From: Gammaproteobacteria bacterium
GTDB taxonomy: Bacteria > Pseudomonadota > Gammaproteobacteria > Steroidobacterales > GCA-2729495
Assembly: GCA_023150055.1 (NCBI GenBank)
Contig: JAKLLP010000182.1
Span: 1 to 5,062 of the forward strand
Length of the DNA stretch: 5,062 bases
Direction: 5' to 3'
In this document: in pieces, positions 1 to 5,062 of the stretch
Numbering within the stretch: the first letter of the stretch is position 1
Layout: each line of letters opens with the position of its first letter
Position numbers and translations under genes: made by a program
The notes under the pieces: model-generated
What the model was told of the DNA's origin: nothing
Database searches by the model: none
What the model saw: only the letters and a program-made list of their open reading frames with translations

Positions 1-1
1 C

Positions 2-553
2 GGCCCCGGCGCCAATGCCGAATTTCTGCGCGACCTGATCGGTGAGGCGAGCCAGGTGAACGCCGTGTGGGAGCCGCGCGGCATCACGACCCGCAAGGGC
101 TACCAGACCGGCGGCAACATCTTCGACCATGGCTTTCCCGCGCTCGCCCGGCTGCACCGCGAGATGTGCGAGGAAATGCAGCGCTACCGCGCCGGGCTCA
201 CCGCCAGCATGACGATGGTGACGCGCTGGCCGACCACCATGCGCCTGCAGGGCTGGTTCGTGCGCCTGCTGACCGGCGGCCACCAGTATTTCCACAATCA
301 TCCCTACGGGTGGCTCACCGGGTGCCTGTACCTGCAGATGCCCACGGCTGCGGCGGCGGACGAGGGCGCGATCGAGTTCGGGCTGGAAAGCGGCAGCTAC
401 CCGCCGCTCTCCGACAAGCCGCCACCGACCGTCATTCATCATCCGCGGGCCGGCCAGGTGGCGTTCTTTCCCTCCTCGCTCTACCACCGCACGATCCCGT
501 TCAGCTCCGACGAGGAGCGGTTGTGCATAGCCTTCGACCTGCTGCCGGGGTGA
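2..553 (+). CDS. Putative 2OG-Fe(II) oxygenase, C-terminal part (5' end outside window)
   Basis: The frame is open from base 2 to a TGA at 551-553, giving 183 visible residues; the true start lies upstream, so the GTG at base 56 should not be taken as the start. The C-terminal half has the layout of the putative 2OG-Fe(II) oxygenase family (PF13759/TIGR02466 type): a QGWFVRLLTGG strand, then the motif HQYFHNHPYGWLTGCLYLQ (His98 and His100 of the visible fragment), then about 60 residues later GQVAFFPSSLYHRTIPF (His162) and ERLCIAFD (Arg173). Family knowledge suggests the histidines bind Fe(II) and the late arginine contacts 2-oxoglutarate; I cannot say which of His98 and His100 is the ligand. 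It would hydroxylate or otherwise oxidise an unknown substrate in the cytoplasm. Such domains are often fused to N-terminal TPRs, which would be off the left edge. The gene is followed after 42 bp by a sulfotransferase-like gene in the same frame, probably in one operon. Confidence 0.8.
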   Translation, partial: GPGANAEFLRDLIGEASQVNAVWEPRGITTRKGYQTGGNIFDHGFPALARLHREMCEEMQRYRAGLTASMTMVTRWPTTMRLQGWFVRLLTGGHQYFHNHPYGWLTGCLYLQMPTAAAADEGAIEFGLESGSYPPLSDKPPPTVIHHPRAGQVAFFPSSLYHRTIPFSSDEERLCIAFDLLPG

Positions 554-595
554 CCTTGCCCGAGGCAACGCGCGGCGCCGCCGGCGGCTGAGGCC

Positions 596-1330
596 ATGGA
601 GGTCATCCGCATCGCCGGGCTGATGCGTTCCGGCACCAACCTGCTGGCCTGGGTGCTGCGCCATAACTTCGCCGAGGTGGCCACCGCCTCCACGCTGCTC
701 GGCTGGAAACATGGACCGATCTACCGCAGTCTCGCCGAACTCGACCTCGAGCACTTCGTCGATCCGCGCTATCGCGGCGAACTGCGCGCGTTCGTGCGCG
801 ACCGGCCCGCCGAGTGGGCCCGGCTGCGCGAGAGCGCGCTCTACCGCGCAGCGGTGCGGGCACAGCGCGAGCAGAGCTTCGGCGTGGCGCTCGCGGTGCG
901 TGACCCGCGGCGCTGGTTCGCGAGCTGCCTGCGCGTGAGCAGGGACAACCCCGGGTTCCTCGTTCACGGCATGACTCCGGAGGCGGCCGCGGAGTTCTGG
1001 CAGGCAAGCCACGAGTCCTGGCTGCAGGGGATGGGTGAGCGCAGCGTGATCGTCGATACCGACAGGCTGCGGCAGGAGCCGGAGTCCTCGCTCGGGCGCA
1101 TGGCGAGCGCCCTGCGCATCGACCGGCTGGCCGGCGTCAGGCTCCCCGCGGGCTATCTCCATCCGCGCGCGATGGACGAGCTCTACGAGCTTCTCGGGGC
1201 GCCGGAGCCGGCCCTGATGGCGCGCGAGATCACCACGCCGGCTGCAGGCGACCACGAGCAGCAGGCGCAGTTCATGGCCTTGCTGGACCGCGGGATGATC
1301 GAGCGGCTCGGGCTCGGGAGGTACGCCTGA
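596..1330 (+). CDS. Sulfotransferase-like P-loop protein
   Basis: This 244-residue protein should transfer sulfate from PAPS to a hydroxyl or amine acceptor. A PAPS 5'-phosphosulfate-binding loop lies at the extreme N-terminus (RIAGLMRSGTNLL, with R11-S12-G13-T14-N15). A GWKHG motif follows at 36-40. The segment AVRDPRRWFASCL (Arg102 to Ser110) fits the 3'-phosphate-binding motif (R...S). FWQASHESWL near 134-143 and VIVDTDRLRQEP near 151-162 match the later helix and the 'yEdL..dP' region of sulfotransferases. ATG 596 is the first possible start after the upstream TGA, and the P-loop begins directly after it, as is usual. No strong Shine-Dalgarno is present (GAGG ends 2 bp before ATG), so translation may be coupled to the upstream gene. 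The stop overlaps the next start. The acceptor is unknown; a glycan is likely from the neighbouring glycosyltransferase. A nucleoside-kinase-like P-loop is less likely because no GxxxxGK[ST] motif is present. Confidence 0.8.
   Translation: MEVIRIAGLMRSGTNLLAWVLRHNFAEVATASTLLGWKHGPIYRSLAELDLEHFVDPRYRGELRAFVRDRPAEWARLRESALYRAAVRAQREQSFGVALAVRDPRRWFASCLRVSRDNPGFLVHGMTPEAAAEFWQASHESWLQGMGERSVIVDTDRLRQEPESSLGRMASALRIDRLAGVRLPAGYLHPRAMDELYELLGAPEPALMAREITTPAAGDHEQQAQFMALLDRGMIERLGLGRYA
1316..1321 (+). promoter_or_regulatory. Shine-Dalgarno (GGGAGG) for the glycosyltransferase at 1330
   Basis: GGGAGG lies inside the last codons of the sulfotransferase gene, 8 bp before the ATG at 1330. Together with the ATGA stop/start overlap it fixes the start of the next gene and points to translational coupling. 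Confidence 0.65.
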
Positions 1331-2241
1331 TGACGCTCGACCGGACCAACATCGGCATGGTGTACGTGGCCACGCGGCGGCCGCAGTACGTGGCCGAGGC
1401 GTTTCTCTCGGCCTGCAGCGCGCGCGATTTCGCGCCCGACCTGCAGATCACGCTCTGTACCGACCTGCACGAGCTGCCCTTCGCCCGCAGCCCCGCGTTC
1501 ACGCAGGTGGTGCCGCTCGCCACGCGGCGGCGCTTTCGCAGCCTCTGGGCCGAGGGCCAGCTCGATCGCATAAATGCGCTGCAGAACTCGCCCTACGACT
1601 ACACGCTGCACCTCGATACCGACACGCGGATCCTCACGCCGGAATTCCTGTCGCTGTTCGACAAGCTCGACCGCATCGACATCGGCATGGCCGTCTGCCA
1701 GCGCGACGTCAGCCGCTGCGCGCAGCTCACGGGCCGGCTGATGTTCAACGTCGGCTTCATACTGTTTCGCCGCTCGCCCGGCACGCTGGCCTTGTTGCAG
1801 GGCTGGCAGGAGCTGACCCGGAAGAACTTCGAACTCGGCAACCTCGAGGACCCGCCGCGCACCGCGGTCACGGTGCACATCGACGACCGGGAGCTGCGCC
1901 GCGAGCTGCTGTTCATGGACCAGACGAGCTTCGTGGAGCTGCTGAGTCCGGAGGTCAATCGCTACGGGCTCGAGCGCGAGGTGATCGACGAGTGCTGGAA
2001 CTTCCGTGGCGCGGGCAGAGGGCGGGTGTTCGAAGGGCCGGTGAAGATCAGTCACGAGCCGGCGCTGCGCGCGCGTCTCGGCGAGGACATCATCCAGCGG
2101 GCTGCCGAGTACCAGCGCGGTGGCCGCCCGGCGCTGGCGCGCGCGATCCTGCAGTGCCTGCACGATGAGCTGGTGCCCGCGGAGAACGCGGCGGGGCGGG
2201 CGCACGTCCGCGCCCTGATCGACGCCTGTCCCGAGGGCTGA
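1330..2241 (+). CDS. DxD-type glycosyltransferase (GT-A fold, GT8-like)
   Basis: This 303-residue protein looks like a nucleotide-diphospho-sugar transferase. It starts with a short strand (IGMVYVATRR, 8-17). A DxD metal/nucleotide-sugar motif sits in YTLHLDTDTRIL (Asp96 and Asp98). FNVGFILFRRSP (139-150) matches the 'FN.G..lf' strand of GT8 and related families, MDQTSF (196-201) matches the downstream 'DQ' motif, and VKISH (238-242) resembles the late His that completes the metal site in GT8 enzymes. No signal peptide or membrane segment is visible, so it probably acts in the cytoplasm or at the inner face of the membrane on a growing glycan. The start overlaps the sulfotransferase stop (ATGA) and has a good ribosome-binding site. 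It is the last gene of the operon; repeats follow 20 bp after the stop. The donor sugar and exact family (GT8 versus another DxD family) cannot be set from motifs alone. Confidence 0.78.
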   Translation: MTLDRTNIGMVYVATRRPQYVAEAFLSACSARDFAPDLQITLCTDLHELPFARSPAFTQVVPLATRRRFRSLWAEGQLDRINALQNSPYDYTLHLDTDTRILTPEFLSLFDKLDRIDIGMAVCQRDVSRCAQLTGRLMFNVGFILFRRSPGTLALLQGWQELTRKNFELGNLEDPPRTAVTVHIDDRELRRELLFMDQTSFVELLSPEVNRYGLEREVIDECWNFRGAGRGRVFEGPVKISHEPALRARLGEDIIQRAAEYQRGGRPALARAILQCLHDELVPAENAAGRAHVRALIDACPEG

Positions 2242-2261
2242 AGGAGTCTCATCCGGACGGT

Positions 2262-2284
2262 GTCGGCACTGAAGTGCCTCCCAC
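2262..2284 (-). repeat. REP-like element 1 (minus orientation)
   Basis: Read on the minus strand this 23-mer has head GTGGGAG, stem GGCAC, loop TTCA, stem GTGCC and tail GAC. It is the first part of the 56-bp repeat copy 1 and is identical to element 4. No recognisable opposite partner follows it. Confidence 0.8.
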
Positions 2285-2317
2285 AGGGTGCTATTCAGCG
2301 ACGGCGGCGAACGCAGC
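2262..2317 (+). repeat. 56-bp perfect direct repeat, copy 1
   Basis: All 56 bases recur at 2493-2548, an offset of 231 bp. The copy comprises a minus-oriented REP-like hairpin (first 23 bp) plus 33 bp beginning AGGGTGCTATTCAGCGACGG. The sequences diverge abruptly at both ends of the match. Confidence 0.95.
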
Positions 2318-2361
2318 GCTGTGCATGGGTTGCGGTTCTCGTGCCGCGAATTGCTAAAGGT

Positions 2362-2410
2362 CGGTGCGCGGTTGCAGGGTAATGTCCTGATGGATGTCAC
2401 CTGCGCACCG
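2362..2410. repeat. Inverted repeat, 8-bp arms (CGGTGCGC / GCGCACCG)
   Basis: The arms at 2362-2369 and 2403-2410 are perfectly complementary across 33 bp, and a short inner CAGG...CCTG pairing (about 2375-2389) could extend the fold. The right arm touches REP-like element 2. It may be a folded RNA or a decayed repeat; no T-tract follows on either strand. Confidence 0.4.
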
Positions 2411-2430
2411 GGAGGGGCTTCAGCCCCGAC
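2410..2430 (+). repeat. REP-like element 2 (plus orientation, head shortened)
   Basis: The element reads GGGAG, stem GGGGC, loop TTCA, stem GCCCC, tail GAC. The two leading bases (GT) seen in the others are replaced. It forms a direct tandem with element 3, 32 bp apart and identical over 21 bp. Confidence 0.8.
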
Positions 2431-2439
2431 AAGGGTCCT

Positions 2440-2462
2440 GTGGGAGGGGCTTCAGCCCCGAC
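2440..2462 (+). repeat. REP-like element 3 (plus orientation)
   Basis: A full 23-bp element: head GTGGGAG, stem GGGGC, loop TTCA, stem GCCCC, tail GAC. It is tail-to-tail with element 4 across a 30-bp spacer that contains the palindrome AGCCGCGGCT (2471-2480). Confidence 0.85.
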
Positions 2463-2492
2463 CGGGGTTCAGCCGCGGCTTGCTCCTGTGCA

Positions 2493-2515
2493 GTCGGCAC
2501 TGAAGTGCCTCCCAC
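2493..2515 (-). repeat. REP-like element 4 (minus orientation)
   Basis: Same 23 bases as element 1: on the minus strand head GTGGGAG, stem GGCAC, loop TTCA, stem GTGCC, tail GAC. With element 5 it forms a head-to-head inverted pair across a 36-bp spacer, resembling a BIME unit. Confidence 0.85.
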
Positions 2516-2548
2516 AGGGTGCTATTCAGCGACGGCGGCGAACGCAGC
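2493..2548 (+). repeat. 56-bp perfect direct repeat, copy 2
   Basis: Identical to 2262-2317 over 56 bases. Unlike copy 1, this copy is followed at once by a plus-oriented REP-like element (element 5), making a complete head-to-head pair. Confidence 0.95.
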
Positions 2549-2551
2549 CGT

Positions 2552-2574
2552 GTAGGAGGGACTTCAGTCCCGAC
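2552..2574 (+). repeat. REP-like element 5 (plus orientation, GTAG head)
   Basis: Head GTAGGAG, stem GGGAC, loop TTCA, stem GTCCC, tail GAC. The GTAG head is the hallmark of the REP class known from Stenotrophomonas, Xanthomonas and Pseudomonas. Its end lies 16 bp from the GT41 stop codon. Confidence 0.85.
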
Positions 2575-2601
2575 TGCCTGCCACGGGGTGCTACCCGGCG
2601 A
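2574..2601. repeat. Diverged copy of the repeat spanning the GT41 stop codon
   Basis: Aligned without gaps to 2505-2532 of repeat copy 2 (and 2274-2301 of copy 1), 22 of 28 bases match, including a shared GGGTGCTA block that holds the TAG stop (minus strand) of the GT41 gene. The similarity therefore enters the last few codons of that gene. Confidence 0.5.
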
Positions 2602-4684
2602 GCGGCGAGAAATCGAATGCCGCCATGGCCGCCTCGGCGGGCGAGAGCGTTGCGCCCTGCGCGCGGCACCAGCTGCACCACATGCCGCGCAGCGCGTACT
2701 CGAAGGCGCGCGCGAAGCGCGGGCCGTCGCAGAGCGGGCTGGCGAGCAGCCGGCCGCGCAACGTGTGGTGCAGCTCGGCCAGCCGCTGCGGCTGCCCGGC
2801 CAGCTCGATCGCGAGGGCGACGTACTCGTCGGCCGACTGCGCGACGTACTCCTGCAGCCCGACCGCGGAGAGCAGGCTCACGCCCACGCGGCTGGCGTGG
2901 TTGTAACCCTCCAGGGTGATGACGGGGACGCTCATCAGCAGCGAGTCGAGCGTCGTGGTCGTGCCGTGATAGGGATAGGTATCGAGCGCGACATCGACGC
3001 GGCGATAGGTCGACAGGTGATCGGCCGGGTCGCCGATGAAACCGACCAGCTCGATGCGCTCGGCCGGGACGCCGCGGCTTTCGAATTCGCCGAGCTGCAG
3101 CTTGCGGGTCACCGGGTCGGTGCCGGCGATCGACTTCATGAGCATCCGCGACCCGGGGACCGCACGCAGGATGCGGCACCACATGTCGTAGGTTTCCCGC
3201 GAGAACTTCATTTCGCGATTGAACGAGCCGAAGGTGACGGAGCCGGTCGCGAGCGCCGGTACGGCGCCGATCTCCGGGAGCTTTTCCGGCGGGCGGAAGC
3301 AGAGAAAACTGCCGGGCAGCCGGCAGAGTGTTTCCGTGTACAGGTCCTCGACGCCGGCAGGATCGGCGAGCCAGTCGGTGATGCGGTAATCGATCGCCTC
3401 GATGCCGGTGGTGTCCGGATAGCCGCAGTAGGTGACCTGCACCGGGGCCGGCTTGTAGCCGAACAGCCGCGTGCGCACCGTGCCCGCGTGGCCGGCGAGA
3501 TCGACGAGAATATCGATGCCGTCCGCCTTCACGAGTTCCACGACCTCGGCGTCGTGCATGTCGATGATGTTGCGGTAGTGATCCGCCTTCGCCCTGATGC
3601 GCCGGGTGACGTCGTCCGGGGACTTCACGTCCGCGTAGCAGAAAATTTCCACGGCGTCCCGGCCGCGGTGGTCGAGCAGCGTTTCGAAGAAAAACGCGAC
3701 GGAATGGCGGCGGAAATCGGGCGAGACGTAACCCACACGGAGGCGCCGGCCGGGTTCGGGACGGTTGGCGAACGCGGTGCAGGCGATGGCCGGCGGAGCA
3801 TGCAGGCGGCCCCAGCGCCGGTGCTCCTCGGCCATTTCCTCCGGGCCGGTATCGGTCGAGTAGTGCAGCGTGAGCAGCAGGTTGGAGTGGCTGATCGACT
3901 GGTTGGGGGCAATCTCCATGACCTTCCTGTAAGACGTGCGCGCCTCGATCACCTGGCCGAGGCTTGCCTGTGCGAGCGCCAGCGTGTTCCACAGGGCCGG
4001 TTCGTCCGGCTTGAGCTTGAGTCCCTGCAGGGCGATGTCTTTCGCCTTGCTGAACTGCGCGAAGTCCGAGTAGAGCTGGGCGAGGTCGTTGTAGGTGGCG
4101 TCGCGATTCGGCGCGAGCTGCAGCAGGCGGAGATAGGCGCGCTCGGCCAGCGCGCCGGCATGGGCGCGGTGATAGAGCGAGGCCATCATCTTGAGGACCT
4201 CTATGTCGTTGGCAAAGCGGCTCTCGACCTCCGAGAAGACCGCGACGGCCTCGTCCGTGCGGCCGAGGTCGAAGAGCGCATCGGCGAGCGCCTTGCGCAG
4301 CGGGTGCAGCTCGGGCCGGGCGGCCAGGGCCTTTCTCATGAAGGGCACGGCCCCGGCGGCATCGCCGAGGTTCAGCAGCACCTGGCCCATGTTGGCATTC
4401 ACCAGGGGGTCATCGGGCACCAGCGCATGTGCGGCCCGGGCCGATTCGAGCGCCTCGTCCGGGCGGCCGAGCGAGAGCAACAGGTTGGCGAGGTTGTTGT
4501 GTACCTGGAAGGCGTCCGGGCACAGCGCCACGACCTTGCGGTACTCCGTCACGGCCCGGTCGGGCAGCCCCGCCTGCTCGGCCCATGCCGCATCCTGCAG
4601 GGCGCGGTTGGCTGCCTCGATGGTCTCCGCGGTGGCGGCCCCGGCCGCGTTGCTTTCTGGTTTAGGATTCATCCCGGTCGCCAC
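2591..4684 (-). CDS. TPR-GT41 glycosyltransferase (O-GlcNAc transferase/SPINDLY type)
   Basis: This complete 697-residue protein should transfer a sugar (GlcNAc or similar) to Ser/Thr of protein acceptors in the cytoplasm. Residues about 27-262 form roughly seven 34-residue TPRs (for example VHNNLANLLLSLGRPDEALE), the likely acceptor-binding superhelix. The catalytic part spans about 314-670. LRVGYVSPDFRRHSVAFFF carries His327, matching human OGT His498. DILVDLAGHAGTVRTRLF and PVQVTYCGYPDTTG are family signatures. SFNREMKFS carries Lys493, matching human Lys842. LDTYPYHGTTTTLDSLL and HASRVGVSLL form the nucleotide-sugar site. The key residues are all present, so it is probably active. The end has a WCSWC pair (670 and 673). 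The GTG at 4684 is preferred because AAGGCGG lies 8 bp upstream; an in-frame ATG at 4672 gives a protein 4 residues shorter. It is convergent with the operon and divergent from the methyltransferase. The donor (UDP-GlcNAc or GDP-fucose) is not determined. Confidence 0.93.
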   Translation of the reverse strand: MATGMNPKPESNAAGAATAETIEAANRALQDAAWAEQAGLPDRAVTEYRKVVALCPDAFQVHNNLANLLLSLGRPDEALESARAAHALVPDDPLVNANMGQVLLNLGDAAGAVPFMRKALAARPELHPLRKALADALFDLGRTDEAVAVFSEVESRFANDIEVLKMMASLYHRAHAGALAERAYLRLLQLAPNRDATYNDLAQLYSDFAQFSKAKDIALQGLKLKPDEPALWNTLALAQASLGQVIEARTSYRKVMEIAPNQSISHSNLLLTLHYSTDTGPEEMAEEHRRWGRLHAPPAIACTAFANRPEPGRRLRVGYVSPDFRRHSVAFFFETLLDHRGRDAVEIFCYADVKSPDDVTRRIRAKADHYRNIIDMHDAEVVELVKADGIDILVDLAGHAGTVRTRLFGYKPAPVQVTYCGYPDTTGIEAIDYRITDWLADPAGVEDLYTETLCRLPGSFLCFRPPEKLPEIGAVPALATGSVTFGSFNREMKFSRETYDMWCRILRAVPGSRMLMKSIAGTDPVTRKLQLGEFESRGVPAERIELVGFIGDPADHLSTYRRVDVALDTYPYHGTTTTLDSLLMSVPVITLEGYNHASRVGVSLLSAVGLQEYVAQSADEYVALAIELAGQPQRLAELHHTLRGRLLASPLCDGPRFARAFEYALRGMWCSWCRAQGATLSPAEAAMAAFDFSPLAG

Positions 4685-4879
4685 TCAGCGCGCCGCCTTA
4701 AGTATAGGAGCGCGAGAGCGTGGGATGATACACAGCCGGCCCGGGAAAGCGCGTGACAGGCAGCGGGATATGTGAAACGGGAGACCGATGGGACAGATCA
4801 CAGGCCGGTGCGCCGTCCCGCGCGGCGCGGGGCGAATCGCCGGATCCGGTCGCTTGGAGGCCGGTGGAGCAGGCCGACA
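4685..4879. other. Divergent intergenic region (likely promoters of both flanking genes)
   Basis: These 195 bp separate the GT41 gene (-) from the methyltransferase (+), so promoters for both should lie here. I found no convincing -35/-10 pair on either strand and no clear operator. The part from 4800 to 4860 is very GC-rich and keeps an open plus-strand frame from GTGs at 4772 and 4808, but its arginine-rich translation looks non-coding. Confidence 0.6.
4693..4699 (-). promoter_or_regulatory. Shine-Dalgarno-like AAGGCGG for the GT41 gene
   Basis: On the minus strand AAGGCGG stands 8 bp before the GTG at 4684-4682 and about 20 bp before the ATG at 4672. The spacing favours GTG as the start. 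Confidence 0.45.
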
Positions 4880-5062
4880 GTGAAGAAGCTCGACATCCGC
4901 TACTGGGGACCGTTCTGGCGCAACCCGACCATCACGTCGTTCGGGAAGCTGTTTCCCGATAACTACGACGGAGCCATGCTCGAGTTCTGGCGCCGTCAGG
5001 TCACGGCCGACGTGGCCGACATCGTCGACCTCGCCTGCGGCAACGGCGCGCTCACCTGGATC
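4880..5062 (+). CDS. Class I SAM-dependent methyltransferase, N-terminal part (3' end outside window)
   Basis: The first 61 codons run to the right edge without a stop. The segment IVDLACGNGALTW (48-60) is motif I of Rossmann-fold methyltransferases: an acidic residue (Asp50) followed by a GxG loop (Gly54, Gly56) that binds S-adenosylmethionine. It is preceded by an aromatic-rich N-terminus (RYWGPFWRN, LFPDNYDG, LEFWRRQ) of the kind found in small-molecule or glycan methyltransferases. The GTG at 4880 is chosen because the protein-like sequence begins there and GGAG lies 10 bp upstream (4866-4869). In-frame GTGs at 4808 and 4772 would add an arginine-rich, low-complexity leader. The gene is divergent from the GT41 gene. 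The methyl acceptor cannot be told from this fragment; the surrounding transferases make a sugar or modified protein plausible. Confidence 0.8.
   Translation, partial: MKKLDIRYWGPFWRNPTITSFGKLFPDNYDGAMLEFWRRQVTADVADIVDLACGNGALTWI

Larger units (their letters stand above)
2242..2590. other. Convergent intergenic region rich in REP-type repeats
   Basis: These 349 bp lie between the 3' ends of the glycosyltransferase (+) and the TPR-GT41 gene (-). I see no credible gene. The region holds five short REP-like hairpins, a perfect 56-bp direct duplication, an 8-bp inverted repeat and several lesser palindromes. No hairpin is followed by a clear T-tract, so a classic intrinsic terminator is not evident. 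The hairpins themselves could stop or protect transcripts arriving from both sides. Confidence 0.85.

Noticed and set aside
577..588. 12-bp palindrome GCCGCCGGCGGC between oxygenase and sulfotransferase
   Set aside because: Such palindromes are expected by chance in GC-rich DNA; there is no T-tract and it is too close to the next start to be a convincing terminator.
2291..2326. Tiny minus-strand ORF (MHSAAFAAVAE) ending in repeat copy 1
   Set aside because: Eleven codons with no ribosome-binding site; half of it is repeat sequence. Useful only as the comparison with the GT41 C-terminus.
1183..2400. Minus-strand open frame of 405 codons opposite the glycosyltransferase
   Set aside because: Antisense shadow caused by high GC at third positions; low-complexity R/A/L/E-rich translation that also spans intergenic repeats, with no recognisable fold motif.
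2262..2574. CRISPR array
   Set aside because: The repeats occur in both orientations with irregular spacing (9 to over 100 bp), and the longest repeat recurs only twice with no uniform unique spacers; REP elements explain them better.
2526..3992. Second minus-strand frame of 488 codons inside the GT41 gene
   Set aside because: Arg/Pro/His-rich out-of-frame reading of the GT41 gene, with no family motifs.
4701..4706. TATACT on the minus strand as a -10 box for the GT41 gene
   Set aside because: It matches the consensus in 5 of 6 bases, but no -35 is seen at 16-18 bp, and a start site about 7 bp downstream would leave most of the AAGGCGG ribosome-binding site out of the transcript.
2519..4756. 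Plus-strand open frame of 745 codons opposite the GT41 gene
   Set aside because: It is longer than the true gene but is its antisense shadow: the translation is rich in R, V, E, H and G without domain motifs, and it runs through the REP repeats, whereas the minus strand has full TPR and GT41 signatures.
4753..4758. GTGACA as a -35 box for the methyltransferase
   Set aside because: It resembles TTGACA, but no -10-like sequence lies 16-18 bp downstream (AACGGG at that spacing).
4753..4962. Plus-strand ORF of 69 codons from the GTG at 4753
   Set aside because: It overlaps the methyltransferase start in another frame; the methyltransferase frame carries SAM motif I while this one shows none.

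Overview
The window is a GC-rich stretch of bacterial chromosome, most likely from a proteobacterium and plausibly a gammaproteobacterium near the Xanthomonadales. That guess rests on three things: the strong G/C bias at third codon positions, an intergenic cluster of GTAG/GTGG-headed REP-type hairpins, and the mix of gene families. Taxonomy cannot be fixed from the sequence alone.

Layout. Bases 2-2241 hold three plus-strand genes that read as one operon: the 3' part of a putative 2OG-Fe(II) oxygenase (open at the left edge), a sulfotransferase-like P-loop protein (596-1330), and a DxD-type glycosyltransferase (1330-2241) that starts inside the preceding stop codon (ATGA overlap). Bases 2242-2590 are non-coding and packed with repeats: five REP-like hairpins in both orientations, a perfect 56-bp duplication, and an 8-bp inverted repeat. 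Bases 2591-4684, on the minus strand and convergent with the operon, encode a complete TPR-GT41 protein (O-GlcNAc transferase/SPINDLY type). A 195-bp divergent intergenic region follows. The first 61 codons of a plus-strand SAM-dependent methyltransferase (from 4880) run off the right edge.

How the genes may work together. All five proteins are group-transfer or hydroxyl-creating enzymes: oxygenase, sulfotransferase, two glycosyltransferases and a methyltransferase. Together they look like part of a locus that builds or decorates a surface glycan, or that modifies proteins by hydroxylation, O-GlcNAc-type glycosylation, sulfation and methylation. The substrate is not visible here. The families are well supported by motifs; the joint pathway is inference.

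The most unusual part is the 349-bp convergent intergenic region. Its hairpins keep a constant TTCA loop while their stems vary in a compensated way. A related sequence runs across the stop codon of the GT41 gene, so part of that gene's C-terminus may be repeat-derived or may resemble the source of the repeat.
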